From Rana temporaria (taxonomy: Eukaryota; Chordata; Amphibia; Anura; Ranidae): a stretch of DNA of 64,000 bases. The stretch covers positions 389,597,849 through 389,661,848 of the forward strand of contig NC_053489.1 of the NCBI RefSeq assembly GCF_905171775.1, given 5' to 3'. The position numbers were made by a program, and so were the translations under genes. The notes under the pieces were generated by a model. It was not told where the DNA came from. It did not search any database and saw nothing but the letters and a program-made list of their open reading frames with translations. This document shows positions 31,966 through 43,945 of the stretch, piece by piece (the first letter of the stretch is position 1; the number at the start of each line of letters is the position of its first letter).

Positions 31966-32280
31966 TATGCTACACACAACAGTCCCCTTGCCAGAGCAGA
32001 AGTGTTCTCTTCCATTGAAGCAGAATTTAACATGTGGCAGAAAAGCTTAGTTAGACTTACCGGTGACGGTATTTCTAAGAGCCTTTCAGGACAACCTTGG
32101 AGAGAGCGCAGCTCCGCCTCTTCAGTAGGAAACACCCACAGACTTTAAATCCCTCCTCTTCCACCATGGCTTCAGTTATTGTGTGGCCTCCGGCACTGGA
32201 AAACAAAGCACAGAGAACCACAACACCATGATAGATACATCATAATTACATTTAATATACATTTAGGGAGGGAAATAGCG

Positions 32281-32358
32281 GTTGTCCTGAAAGGCTCTTA
32301 GAAATACCGTCACCGGTAAGTCTAACTAAGCTTTTCTCAAATCGCCTTTCAGGACAAC
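32281..32358. repeat. Internal complementary region of DIRS copy 1
   Basis: It joins sequence of the left end (AGAAATACCGTCACCGGTAA and onward to AAGCTTTTCT) to sequence of the right end (TCTCAAATCGCC). It represents the junction of a circular copy. It also reads GGTAAGTCTAAC...CCTTTCAGG, resembling a splice donor, branch site and acceptor in 37 bases (32316-32352). Confidence 0.85.
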
Positions 32359-32412
32359 CTTGGAGAGGATAACCAAGTAACTTACCCTAGGGTGGGACTA
32401 CTGTCTGCAGTA

Positions 32413-33136
32413 TAGCAAGTAGATTATGCGCAAAAATTTTATCAGAGCATTGTTATCGGAGGCAGCATAGTCAGTCTAAAAAGTTGAAATCAGTGAAAGT
32501 TCCAGCTGTTTGGGATGGTGATGGGGGATGTGCGGGTATGTTAGAATGGGAGTATGCACACAGGGCTGCCGTCAATAAGGAACAGAAACCATGTTCCAAT
32601 CTAGCAGACAAACAAGGAGAGAGGCGCCTCTGGGTGCAGTACTTAAAACAGTTTTTAAAAATAAAATTAAAAATAAAAAAACCACAAGTGAAAAAAGCCA
32701 CTCACATTTTGGTGGTCAATCGAAAACGTGTGGAAACAATTTTTCTCAAGCTCGAGAAAGGAATGCGGCAGCCCTGTCATTCGCGGCCAGCATTCAGAAA
32801 CGCGTCGCTTTCCTGGTGACGTCATCCCTGCTCGTCCATCGGCACACACGGCTCGCAGCGCCTGCACAGGATCCCCCTGCCCACCGCCGAAAATCACAGA
32901 CTCCACCAGCGGCAGAAGGACAGATCCCCTGCATCCCACAGCGCTGTACCAGGGACAAAGGGAAAGGACACCACCAGATGATACCTACCTACCCTCCTGA
33001 AAAATTGTTTCCACACGTTTTCGATTGACCACCAAAATGTGAGTGGCTTTTTTCACTTGTGGTTTTTTTATTTTTTATTTTATTTTTAAAAACTGTTTTA
33101 AGTACTGCACCCAGAGGCGCCTCTCTCCTTGTTTGT
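32413..33136. mobile_element. 724-bp insertion with inverted arms in the DIRS recombinase
   Basis: An exact 15-bp duplication CTACTGTCTGCAGTA lies at 32398-32412 and 33137-33151. Removing the insert and one copy restores the recombinase end VLQTVVPP and stop. The inside has inverted arms of about 135 bp (32602-32740 with 33000-33140) around a GC-rich core. Within the core is GAATGC...GCATTC followed by GAAACGCGTC (32761-32806), reminiscent of a hammerhead stem II, GAA and palindromic stem III, but the CUGANGA box is not convincing (CTCGAGA). The 15-bp duplication indicates an insertion of retrotransposon type. Confidence 0.75.
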
Positions 33137-34250
33137 CTACTGTCTGCAGTACCTTCCTGCCGAAGGCTTGATCTGCGGCCGACAGCAAGTCCAACCTGTA
33201 GTGCCGAACAAAAGTTGAAAAACTGGACCAAGTGGCAGCCTTACAGATCTGATCAGCCGTAGCACCGGCCCTCTCGGCCCAGGAAACTGCGGTTGACCTT
33301 GTTGAGTGAGCAGCGATACCTGAGGGAGGAACTTCTCCCTTTGCTTGATAGGCTTCTGAAATTGCTTGTCTAAGCCATCTACCGAGCGTACTCTTAGAAG
33401 CTTTTCCCCCTTTGCGGGGACCGGAGAATACCACGAAAAGAGCATTTGATTTTCTGAACTCCTTGGTGACGGAAAGGAACTGTAATAAACATCTCCTCAC
33501 ATCACAGCTTCTTCTCCTGCATTAGACGGGGCTGAGGAAAATGTTGGTAGAATTATTTCTTGCGACCGATGGAAAGTTGAGGCCACTTTCGGTAGGAAGG
33601 CTGGATCCGTTTGTAGGATCACCCGGTCTGAAAGAACTCTAAGAAAAGGTTCTGTAATTGCTAGAGCTTGGAGCTCACTGACTCGCCTTGCTGATGTAAT
33701 GGCGACTAAAACAATTGTCTTGAGAACTAAATTTTTTAACGATGTACTCTGTAAGGGTTCAAACGGAGCTCCCGTGAGACCCTGCAAAACAATAGATAAG
33801 TCCCAACTAGGAAAAACTTGGAGGGCTATAGGTCTATTTCGAGCAAGAGCCCTAAAAAATCTAGAAATTAAAGCTTCTCTGGATAGAGATTTTTCAAGAT
33901 AAACTGAAAGAGCCGCCACCTGTGTTTTCAGGGTGCTGGCTGCCAGACCTTTCTCCATTCCTTCATGGAGAAATTCCAGAACTGAAATAGTACTCTTGAT
34001 TTCCCCTTTTCTACTTAGTAGAGTCTTAACCACTTTATCAGAAAGTCCTTTCGATTTTAGAAGGTCTTCATCAGAAACCAAGCACTTAGATGTAACCTGC
34101 TTGCTTCCGGATGGCACACAGAGCCCTGTGTCAATAGATCCTTCCTGCATGGTAATTTCCAGGGAGGTTTTGTGGCCAGGTTTAAAAGTGTTGCAAATCA
34201 AGGTCTTTTTGGCCAAAAGGGAGTGATCAGGAGTAAGTTGGTGTTTTCCT
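33075..34250 (-). pseudogene. DIRS copy 1 tyrosine recombinase
   Basis: The N-terminal arm-binding part (VLEFLHEGMEKGLAASTLKT) leads to SARRVSELQALAI with the first catalytic Arg. After a frameshift at about 33497 the frame continues to HSTRSTAVSW (His-x-x-Arg box) and TFVRHYRLDLLS with the nucleophilic Tyr. Such recombinases insert the circular DNA copy. The end is extended by the 32413-33136 insertion instead of the native stop. One frameshift plus the insertion make it non-functional. Confidence 0.88.
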
Positions 34251-34374
34251 CCCTGAACTTCCTTAGAACCAGAGGAATTAGTGGGAAAGGGGGAAAAGCT
34301 TAACACAGCCGGTAATTCCATGGGTGTGCTAGGGCGTCTATGCCCACTGCCTGATCCCCTCTGTGAAGAGAAAA

Positions 34375-35950
34375 TTATTTCTGAACCTTTGTATTTTGCT
34401 GACTTGCAAACAGATCCACTTGAGGATGTCCCCACTCCTCCGAGATCATGTCGAACACCTCCTGGTTCAGACTCCATTCTGCTTCCACCACTCTTCTTCT
34501 GCTTAGAAGATCTGCTAGCAGATTTTGTGATCCCTTCAGATGGACTGCCGATAGGGAGGCCACATTTATTTCTGCCCAGGACAGAAGTTGATTGGCTAAA
34601 TCCATGAGACCTTTGCTCCTGGTTCCCCCTTGCTTGAGCACATAGATTACCGCTGTCGTATTGTCTGACAGAATCTGTACATGATGTCCCTTGACCTCTT
34701 GTTGGAAGGTGAGGAGACCCAGAAAAATGGCTTTCATTTCTCGCCAGTTTGATGATTTTCTTGCCTCCACTTTGGACCAAGTGCCTTGCGCGGTTTGACC
34801 CTCCAGATGGGCTCCCCAACCCCAGGAGCTTGCGTCTGTTGTTAGACGCTTGTCCAGGGGAAAGACCCACGGGAGACCTCTCGTTAGATTGGGAGCATCC
34901 CTCCACCACCATAGCGCTCGTTTCACCTTCGAAGATAGCCTGAAACGTTTTTCCAGCGGCTCCTGGTGCGACCAAACCTGTAGAATGTTCCTCTGGAGAG
35001 GTCTGGAGTGTAATCTTGCCCACTGGACTGCTGGAATCGTAGCCGTGAGAAGGCCCAACACTGACATGGCTGTTCTGACTGAAACTGAAAGGTTCGTCTG
35101 GATCTGACCCACCGCTGAAAAGATCTTCTCTATCTTTTCCTGAGGCAGGAACACTATTTGTACCACTGAGTTTAGGGTATAGCCCAGAAACCTCATCTCC
35201 TGTGAAGGATCTAGATTCGATTTTTCTAGATTTAAAATCCAACCTAGACTTTTGAGATGAGTCTGTGACGTTTGAAGATTCGTCACAATCTGATCTCTGG
35301 AATCCGCAAAGAATAATAGGTCGTCCAGATATGGAACGACCGAGATCCCCTTCAGTTTCAGAGGTTCCAGGGCTTCCGCCATAACTTTTGTAAAAATCCT
35401 GGGGGAAGATGAAAGGCCGAATGGCAGGGCTCTGAACTGGAGATGCCAGACTGACGTTCCCAGATTGATGGCCATGCGAAGAAACTTTTGGGAAGCCGGC
35501 GCTATCGGTACATGTAGATAGGCGTCCCTTAGGTCCAGGGATGCCATGAAGCAGTCTGGAGATAACAGTTTTCTGATGGAATAAATTGTGTCCATGCGGA
35601 AGTGTTTGTACCGTATTGATCTGTTTAGGATCTTTAGATTTAGAATCAAACGGTATTTTCCTGAAGGTTTTTTCACCAAGAATATATGGGATAAAAAACC
35701 CCGGCCCTCCTGTTGTTTCGGGACCTGGACAATAACTTCTTGTTGAATCAGATCCTGTAAAAGGTTCATCATGGCAGAAGCTTTTTCCTGATCTCTTGGG
35801 AGGGCTGTAAGATAAAACCTGCTTGGCGGGCATTCTGAAAATTCCAGTCTGTAACCTTGTGAAACGATGTTCCTTACGAATGGACTTGTGGATATTTGAT
35901 TCCACTGAGGGAGAAAAGCTGACAATCTTCCCCCCACTGGAGTAGGTTTG
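34375..35950 (-). pseudogene. DIRS copy 1 reverse transcriptase and RNase H
   Basis: A frame is open without interruption from 36234 to 34375. RT motifs: KPSGKYRLILNLKILNRS, the DIRS-typical HFRMDTI, MASLDLRDAYLHVPI with the first catalytic Asp, FRALPFGLSSSPRIFTK, and VVPYLDDLLFF (YLDD). RNase H follows: TTDASSWGWGAHLEG, then ILSDNTTAVIYVLKQGG and NLLADLLSRR. The last part reads VFDMISEEWGHPQVDLFAS. The open frame suggests a relatively young element, but the gag and recombinase parts are damaged. Confidence 0.9.
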
Positions 35951-37549
35951 TCACTTATCTTTAGGGGCTTGATCTGGGGGAGATCTAAAGAGAACTCCGC
36001 CTCTTCCCCTACCCTTTTGAGGAAACCAGCGTTTTTTGTTATCTTCCCTATTTTTGTAGGGTTGTTGAACAGCACGAAAATTCTTTTTAAAAGTTTGCTT
36101 CTTCTTAGCGGGGAAAGCTTTCTTTTTATCGGCCGTTCTGTCCAAGACTGTTTCCAGGTCTGGGCCAAAAAGGAAATCTCCTGAAAAAAGGAATGCCACA
36201 AAGTTTGATCTTTGAGGCTGTATCCCCTGACCAAGTTTTTAGCCAGACTGCATGCCTAGCTGAAGTGCTGAGGATCTGGCTGCCATTTTAATTGATTCAG
36301 CTGATGCATCAGCCATATACCTAACTGCATTAAGTATTAGAGGGAAAGACTCTAGAAGGTCTTTCCTATGGGTACCTGCTTCCACGTGACCCTTTAGCTT
36401 CTCTACCCAGCATTCCAGGTTACTCACCACCACCGTGGAGGCCAAAGCTGGTTTGAGGCTGGCAGATGCGGAGTCCCAAGCTTTTTTCAGGAGGGCATCT
36501 GCCCTTTTGTCCATTGCATCTTTTAAGACCCCCATGTCTTCAAATGCCAGATCTGTCCTCCTAGAAACCTGTGAGAAAGCAGCATCAACTCTAGGTTTCT
36601 TATTCCAAACTTCAGACTCTTTACTTTCAAAGGGGAACCTTCTTTTAAGAGATTTGGGTAAAAAAGGCCCTTTTTCCGGATCTTTCCATTCTTTTTTAAT
36701 TGTGTCTGATAACACTTTATGAACTGGAAAAACTCTGTGTTTGGAATCATCCAGACCCTGGTACATTTTATCATGGACAGATAATTGTACTCTTTCCTCC
36801 TGAATATCCAGGGTAGTGTAAATTGCACTTAACAATTCATCCACGTCCTCCAGGGATAATTTATATCTAGAGGTTCTGCCCGTATCCTCTTCCTCCTCTT
36901 GATCAGAGTCTTTAAGGGAGGGAAGAGTACTTGTCCCTTCATCCCCAGAGTCCACTACTACTGGCCTGGAGGTGGAAGCTTGTGGGCTTGCTGGTGGTTG
37001 CTGGGGCTTAGTATGAACCGAACTTTGTGCTAGTATAGATTTAACTGAACTGAGTGAATCCGAAAGTTCCCTGACTGAGGAAAATAGGTCTTTAATTTGT
37101 TGAGAAGATTCCTCTTCAACCAGCTCTTTAATACATGATCTACACATAGGTTTTTGCCAAGAGTCTCTAAGAGGATTTTTGCATGAGGGACATTTCCTTT
37201 GGCTTGGTGGATTTACTGGTTTAGTTTTACTCGCAGTTTTTTCCTGAAACGAGAAATTAAACTAACTTTAACCAAAGCTCTATCTAGCTAAGAAAAAAAA
37301 AACACCACCGTGTAATACCACCACCAAAGTGAATTGTCCCCTTTAAAAAACATAGCAACCACCATATCACTGCATAGACGGCCCAGCACAAGCTTCCATC
37401 AAGCAGAACAGGCTCCCATAGGGAGGAAAATCCATTACACAAAAAAGCCCATAAGGTTCAGAATAAAGGCACCATTGTACCCCTCTTACCTGGGCCTGAC
37501 CGGTGCTAACGACGCCTGCATCCGCCATCGCTGTAGCTCTTTCCTCCAT
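35951..37549 (-). pseudogene. DIRS copy 1 gag with a spliceosomal-type intron
   Basis: Exon 1 (37490-37549) runs from MEERATAMADAGVVSTGQAQ to a donor CAG/GTAAGA. Exon 2 starts at 37243 after a TTTCAG acceptor and stays in frame: EKTASKTKP, then two CxxC pairs (CPSC, CRSC). The inferred intron is 246 bp. The body is acidic and Ser-rich, followed by FLFGPDLETVLD and a basic tail ending about 35951. An in-frame TAA at about 36237-36239 and compensating one-base shifts near 36190-36240 disrupt it. Confidence 0.7.
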
Positions 37550-38317
37550 TGTAGAGAGACAGCAACTAGTAGAAACGCTGGGGTTTTTAAATTTCCCGGG
37601 CTCCGCGTCATCAGATAGAGCCGGAAACGGAAGCGCCGGTCAGAGAACCCGCCCTCTAGTCCCTGCGTTCCAGGCGCATGGAGCCACAAGCGCCACGCCT
37701 CCACAGGAAATACAGCGTCGCCGGCGTGACGTCATCCTCCAGGCCGGGACCGACATGCGGGAAGCGCTAAATGAACGGCACCCGCCCGACCACCAGGGCC
37801 AAGACCTGCGGACTCCGGGCACCAGACGCCTCCTTTCCCATGGATCCTAAAGCTCCCGTGAGCAGACGAGACTAGAGGACTCCGGAGCATCCCCCCTTAC
37901 AGGTACCATGGGGGAGCTGGGATGGTCCATACAAAAACAAACAATTACTGAGGGAAAGCCTGTTCTCCAGCCTTGGAGAGAAACGCAGCTCCCTGGCTCC
38001 AACCTGATGCTTCCACCATGGCGGAGGAAACACAATAACTGAAGCCATGGTGGAAGAGGAGGGATTTAAAGTCTGTGGGTGTTTCCTACTGAAGAGGCGG
38101 AGCTGCGCTCTCTCCAAGGTTGTCCTAAAAGGCGATTTGAGAAAAACAGGATTTTTAAAACAGCTTACCTGTAAAATCCTTTTCTTGGAGTACACCATGG
38201 GACACAGAGCCTTTATCTTTACATAATGAGTTTAGGGTCACCAGCGGTGATTGGACACTGGCACAACCAATTGAAGACAGTTGCCCTCCATATAACCCCT
38301 CCCATCAGGGGAGTACC

Positions 38318-38432
38318 TCTGTGTCCCATGGTGTACTCCAAAAAAAGGATTTTACAGGTAAGCTGTTTTAAAAATCCTGTTTTCTTCTTTTTTTTTTTTT
38401 TTTTTATCGTACACCACGGGACACAGAGCCTT
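38318..38432. repeat. Internal complementary region of DIRS copy 2
   Basis: GGATTTTACAGGTAAGCTG followed by a long T-run and TATCGTACACCACGGGACAC joins the complements of the left and right ends. It contains CAG/GTAAGC and GGACACAG, the donor/acceptor-like pair seen in all four DIRS copies. Confidence 0.82.
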
Positions 38433-38589
38433 TATCTTTACATAATGGGACGTCCCAGAGCAATGCTTCATATGAAGGGGGGGAGACACAGATCAAGCAG
38501 GCCGCCATGGACCAGAAGCTTTATACCGCTGCCTGCAGCGCACTTCGCCCGAAGGCGGCATCCTCCTGTCCTCTCACGTCCACCCGATA

Positions 38590-41289
38590 AAATTTGGAAA
38601 ATGTGTGGACTGAGGACCAAGTTGCAGCTTTACAGATCTGAGTAACCGAAGCCTGGTGGTGCACTGCCAATGAAGCGCCTATCGCCCTGGTAGAGTGCGC
38701 CTTAACAGAAAAAGTAGTCGTCCTATTCTTTAAACCATAGGCTTGAATAATTGTCTGTCGAATCCATCTTGAGATAGTGGATCTTGACGCGCTTGCCCCT
38801 TCTTGGGGCCATCTGGCAAAATAAACAAAACTTCTGTTTTACGTATCTGAGCGGTTGCCTGCAGATACACTTTTACTGCTCTCACAAGAGCTAGAGAGTA
38901 TAATAATTTTTCCTCCGCAAAAAAGAAAGGCAGGACAATGTCCTGATTTCAATGAAAAGACGACACCACCTTAGGTAAAAAGGCAGGATGGGGTCGTAGC
39001 ACAATTTTGTCTTTATGACAAACTAAATAAGGCTCTTTACAGGAAAGAGCTGCCAATTCAGATACTCTAGCTGAAGAAATAGCAATCAAAAAGGCCAACT
39101 TCCTGCTTAAAAGAATCAGCGGAATGTGGCGAATAGGTTCAAAGGGTTGCTTCTGCAACACTGATAATACTAGATTCAGATCCCATGGGCACAAGGGAGA
39201 CTTGACTGGCGGATTGTTTCGCAGTACCCCCTGAATGAGATGCCAGTGGTCTTTGAAAGAAGACTGATAGAGCTGATATGTGACCCTTAATGGTACTAAG
39301 GGCTAATTTCATATCCAATCCTAGCTGGCAAAAGGCAAGAATCCTATTTATGTCATATCTTTGAGGATTCCATTTGTTGGTTTCACACCATGAAACGTAT
39401 GCTTTCCAGACTCTGTAGTAAATAAGTCTAGAAGCTGGCTTTCTGGCATTGATAATTGTGTAAAGCACTGGACCTGAGATCCCTCTCTTCTTCAGAATGT
39501 GGGTATCAGCAGCCAAACCGTCAAATTTTGCGTTTGTAAGGAAGGATGGAACACTGGACCTTGCGACAGCAGGTCGTGGCGAAGTGGAAGCTTCCAAGGT
39601 GATCCTACCGCCATCTTTATGATCTCGGCTTACCAAGGTCTTCTGGGACAATTTGGGGTCACTAAGATTACAGGAATTTTTTCCTTCTTGATCCTGCAGA
39701 GTAGCCTTTGTAAGAGAACGATTGGAGGAAGCACATAGATCAGTGAGAACTGATTCCACGGGACCACCAGAGCATCCGATCCATAGGCCAGAGGATCTCT
39801 TGTCCTGGACACAAAATTGTCCAACTTCCTGTTGAACCCGGAAACTAATAGATTTATATCCGGGGTCCCCCATCTCTGGCATATGGCCTGAAAGATCTTG
39901 GGGTGGAGAGACCACTCTCCTGGTGACAGCTGCTGGCGACTCAGATAGTCCACTTGCCAGTTTTTTACCCCTGGGACGAGAATTGCAGAGACAAGGAATA
40001 TGTTTTTCTGCCCAAGTCAAAATCCGATTCACCTCCTTCTTCTGAGCGCGGGTGCCTCCTTGGTTATTGATGTAAGCTACTGCAGTAGCATTGTCGGATT
40101 GAATCCGAACTGGGTGGCCCTGTAACCTGCTTGTCCAGGTTTTGAGGGCCAAGTATACTGCCCTAATTTCCAGTATGTTGATGGGCAGGCTCCTTTCGGT
40201 CTTAGCCCAGGTTACCTGGGCTGAAGCTTCTTTCAATAACGCACCCCAGCCTACACCACCTTCCAAGTGACTGGGGGAAAGGATCTTCCTATCTGCTAGT
40301 TCTTGGTCTTTAACCACCAACTGAAGCTTTGGCGCACCTGTGGCGACAGGCGCATGGGTAAATCCAGCGCTTGGATCTTTCTGTTCCAGGCAGTTAGAAT
40401 ACTGCCCTAAAGTAGTCTTGAGTGAAATTGGGCATAGGGAACATCCTCGAAGGAGGCTACCATCTTCCCCAATAGCCTCATGCAAAGGCGAATAGATGGT
40501 CTCTTGTTTGTCTTGACCTTGTGGATCAGGTCCCTTAGTGACTTGATCTTTGGTTCTGGTAGGAATACCCAGCTTTGGGCTGTGTCTATGATCATGCCCA
40601 AGTACGATTTTTGTAAGTTTACAATCCATCCTAAATGCTCCAGGTACTTTATAGTGGCGAGCACAGCGTGATCTAATTTTGCTACTGACTGATCTATAAT
40701 CAGTAGATCGTCTAGATAAGCTGTTATGGCTATGCCTTGTGCTCTGAGATTTGCCAACAGAGGGGCTAGTAACTTTGTAAATGCCTGAGGTGCGGTAGCC
40801 ACACCAAAGGGCAAAGCCACAAACTGAAAGTGGCGATGTTCTACCACAAACCTTAAAAATCTTTGGTGAGGGGGATGGATTGGCACATGCAAGTATGCGT
40901 CTTTGATATCTATTGACGCAATGAATTCTCCCGCCTTGTAGGGTGGCGACCACTGATCGAATAGTTTCCATTCGGAAATGGCTCTTAGATCCAGAATGGG
41001 TCTGAAGTCTCCGTTTGGCTTTGGAATTACAAAGAGGTTTGAATAAAACCCTGAACCTTGCTCCTTTAAGGGTACTTCTGTGATCACCCCTTGGGACAGC
41101 AAGTGATCCAATCCCTTGAAGAAGGAACGCTCTTCTTAAAGGATCCTTGGAAAGCCTTGAGCTTCGGAACTGAGAAGATGGGATCTCTTGAAATTCCAGC
41201 TTGTACCCTAGGGATACTGTGGATACTAACCATCTGTCCTGGATTTCTGTCTGCCATGCCGCTGAAAACTGACAAAGCCGTCCCCCCAA
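38590..41289 (-). pseudogene. DIRS copy 2 RT, RNase H and tyrosine recombinase
   Basis: Frame 41111-40407 carries RT: NLFVIPKPNGDFRPILDLR, IASIDIKDAYLHVPIHPPH (first Asp), FVALPFGVATAPQAFTKLL and AITAYLDDLLII (YLDD). RNase H lies in another frame (RIQSDNATAVAYINNQGGTR at about 40110). The recombinase begins near INARKPASRLIYYRVWKAYV (39440), has ISSARVSELAALSCKEPYL (first Arg) and ends with AHSTRAIG and TFSKFYRVDV (His-x-x-Arg and Tyr) at about 38700-38590. Several frameshifts separate the parts. A 16-base T-run interrupts the 3' region. Confidence 0.87.
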
Positions 41290-41532
41290 TCGGCCGAGCG
41301 GGGGCGCCTCTTCATGCAGAGGCTATGGGGTTTTGCTTGTTAGCCCTTACTGCTTCTTGTTCTTTTGGGCCTGGTTTTCTTTAGTTTTTGTGGCTGGCTG
41401 AAAATGCCGTCGCCACTGGCTAGAAGTAGATTTACCTGGAGCCGGGGAGAGAGAACGTTTAAAAGAAGGTCTCTTGTTTTTCTTCTTCTCTGGTAATAGA
41501 GTGGTTTTCCCACTTGATATCTCTTGGATATA

Positions 41533-42229
41533 TTACTCCAAATCTTCCCCAAAGAGGCGTTCGCCATGGAAGGGGAAACTAGCCAAAAGCTTTTTGCATT
41601 GTGCCTCTGCAGACCAATGCTTTAGCCAAAGAATTCTGCGCATATGCACAAGTTGGAGTGTGAGACGCGATGTTTGCGAAATCAAATCTCTCATAGCGTC
41701 AACTGTAAAACATAAGGCTTTATGGCAAATTTTGAGTTTGACTTGTTCTGGAGGCAGCTCCTTCAGCCCTTGTTTTACCTGGTCCTTGAGTGTAGTACGC
41801 ACTGTTTCAGCATAACATTGCACCTGGGAAGCAGAAAGGGGTTCCTCTGAAATCCCTGATCCGTCCGACTCCTCATCCTTGTCCTCTGTAGGGGTTATCT
41901 CATCCTCATCTTCAGATTTTTCTGAAAGAGGATCTAACACCATTTCTGCTTCGCTTTTTGTCCCTTTGCGAGGACTTTGCGATTAGCGTAGCGATCTTTC
42001 CCTCCAGTTTTTCCATGGCTGCGATAAAAGTGTCCTCAGTGACATATGCAGGCGCCACTGGAGAAGTAGCTACTCCCGATGGTGGCAATGGTTCCTCCTG
42101 TATTGGTAAATCAAGATTTACAGGGGAGGAAGGTCTCAGGCGGCGGTGCCTTCTTGTCTTTTTTAGTCCCTGCATTCTTTCTAAGGGAAGACATATTAAC
42201 AAGCCACAAGCCAAGGTACCAATAAGCAT
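41533..42229 (-). pseudogene. DIRS copy 2 gag
   Basis: Two overlapping frames (42229-41912 and 41943-41533) give an acidic middle part (SEDEDEITPTEDKDEESDGS) and a conserved C-terminal text ILWLKHWSAEAQCKK...SFPFHGERLFGEDLE. The last segment parallels FLFGPDLETVLD of copy 1 and is typical of DIRS gag. One frameshift near 41930 breaks it. The promoter-proximal part is separated by the L1. Confidence 0.72.
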
Positions 42230-43042
42230 ATACTACTGTGCTCAGTTTAGCAATCTACATAAAGTATGCAACTTAAACACACAGTTTCATGCTATGGAGT
42301 GGGTGTCTCTCTTGGTAGTGCCCTACCAACCACATAGAGCTTACGTGCCCCCTTCCGCTGCTGCTGCTGCTTGTGTCCCCTAGGGAAGAGCTGCCGGCCT
42401 CCATGTGCTTTTGAGGGCTCCTGTTTGAGCGCCATCTTTTAATCCACGTGCGCACACCTGTGCACGTTCCGATCTCCTTCCGCCCCCCGTCTATAAAGCG
42501 TGCGCCCGCCTGGGGCATTATGGCGGCTGTAAGGGATGAGAAAGCAACTCTCTGCTTCTCCCTGATGCCTTACTTATCCCCTCTTGGGATACTCAGCGCT
42601 CTGGGGGAGAGAAGCTTGCAGCGGAAGGAATGTGCTTGTCCAGTGGATCTGACATCCTGGCAGAGTGAGGTGAGTAAACTCAGCTCTTGGGGGCGTGGCC
42701 TGGACCAGCATGTGAGAGGACATAGATCTCACAGCTCCTGAGCTTGATCCGTGACTGATCCTCCCTCAGCCAAGCCACACACTTTCTGCTGCTATATGCT
42801 GCAGCGCACCGATCCCGGGATCTCAGGGGAACCTCCGCCAGCCCTCTGCTCTAGGGGAATGGTCCGAAAAGGACTTTTTGATTTGGGTCCCGATTTCCAA
42901 GATGGCGCCGCCGCGCTCACAGTGAAGGGCACCCCACGAGGCGCTGACAAGATGAAGGAGAAAGGTCCTAAAGCGCAGAGGCTGCCGAAAGCACAGGGTA
43001 AGGAGGCACCCAAGGACATGGTATATTACACCCAGAAAATGA

Positions 43043-43945
43043 ATGGGCTCACGGGGGACTGAAGCTGCAGGGCACTCCAAGCACATTGAGCCTGAATTGA
43101 ATGGGACACAGGCACAGGCGGCCATTTTAGCGGATCACAGTGAGAGTAAGGAATCATATCAGGCTGACTCTGGGGCCCAAAGCACTAATGTCATAGATAC
43201 AAATGGGGCTGCTCAGCCCACATTGGCAGATATCCTCAGGGCTGTTAATCTTGGTAATGCCTCAGTGAATACCATGCGGGAAGAATTGTCGCTGCTGCGA
43301 CATAATTTACAAAAAAGAGATCGCACCACGGCTGTGGAAAGCAGGGTGAGCGAAATAGAAGATCATTAACCCCCATAGAAAGAGAAGCCAAAGCTGCCTA
43401 TTAACTGGTGAGGGAGGCCACTGACAGAGATGAGGATTTTGAGAACCGCCTCAGGAGAAATATACGCATTGTGGGACTCCATGAAAAGGTGGAGGGCAGG
43501 GACCCCACAACATGTGGAGGGGTGGCTGCTGGACATATTTGGGAAAAATACGTTTTCTCCCCTATTCGCTGTGGAGCGTGCTCATAGAGTGCCACCCCGT
43601 CCACCACCACCTGGAGGGCCTCCCAGGTCATTGCTGGCAAAACTGCTGCACTAAAGAGATAGAGAAACAGTGCTCTGCCAGGCAAGGGAGCGGGCCAACA
43701 TACAGCATAATGGTGCCAGGGTGTCCTTTTATCCTGACTTCTCGGCGGAGGTGACGTTTTTTGATGTGAAACGCCGGCTTAGGCAGCTGCAGCTACCATA
43801 CGCCATGTTGTACTCGGCCAAGCTGCGGGTAATTGTGAATGGGCAGGCACAATTCTTTGAGTCGGCCAAGGATGCAGTTAACTGGCTTGACCGGAACGAG
43901 CAGGCCCTGAGACGGCGAGGACAAGATGGCAGGGAGGATGGATAG
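43043..43945 (+). pseudogene. L1 ORF1 (RNA-binding protein)
   Basis: The first frame (43043-43369) has a leucine/heptad segment (NTMREELSLLRHNLQKRD, ESRVSEIEDH) consistent with the ORF1p coiled coil. Later frames give FSPLFAVERAHRVPPRPPPP (about 43556-43615), then ARERANIQHNGARVSFYPDF and LPYAMLYSAKLRVIVNGQAQ with FFESAKDAVNWL, the RRM/C-terminal domain text of L1 ORF1p. Stops or frameshifts occur near 43370, 43655 and before 43430. Confidence 0.82.

Larger units (their letters stand above)
32043..38148 (-). mobile_element. DIRS-type retrotransposon (copy 1)
   Basis: Inverted termini lie at about 32043-32185 and 38020-38148, sharing GCGCAGCTCCGCCTCTTCAG and its complement. On the minus strand the order is gag (about 37549-35951), reverse transcriptase and RNase H (about 35950-34375), and tyrosine recombinase (about 34250-33075). 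An internal complementary region at 32281-32358 is the reverse complement of the joined right and left ends, the hallmark of DIRS elements that integrate through a circular intermediate. No target duplication is expected or seen. The recombinase 3' end is interrupted at 32413-33136. The element abuts copy 2 at 38148. Confidence 0.9.

Noticed and set aside
33497..35905. 802-codon minus frame as a single protein
   Set aside because: Only its last part (below about 34250) is the recombinase; the rest is a shadow of the RT/RNase H frame.
34375..36234. N-terminal part of the 619-codon frame (36234-35951) as RT
   Set aside because: The true gag C-terminus (FLFGPDLETVLD) is in another frame here; RT motifs begin only after about 35900.
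39139..41289. 716-codon minus frame as one intact polyprotein
   Set aside because: Its RNase H and recombinase parts are real, but the RT lies in a different frame (41111-40407), so it is a frameshifted pseudogene.
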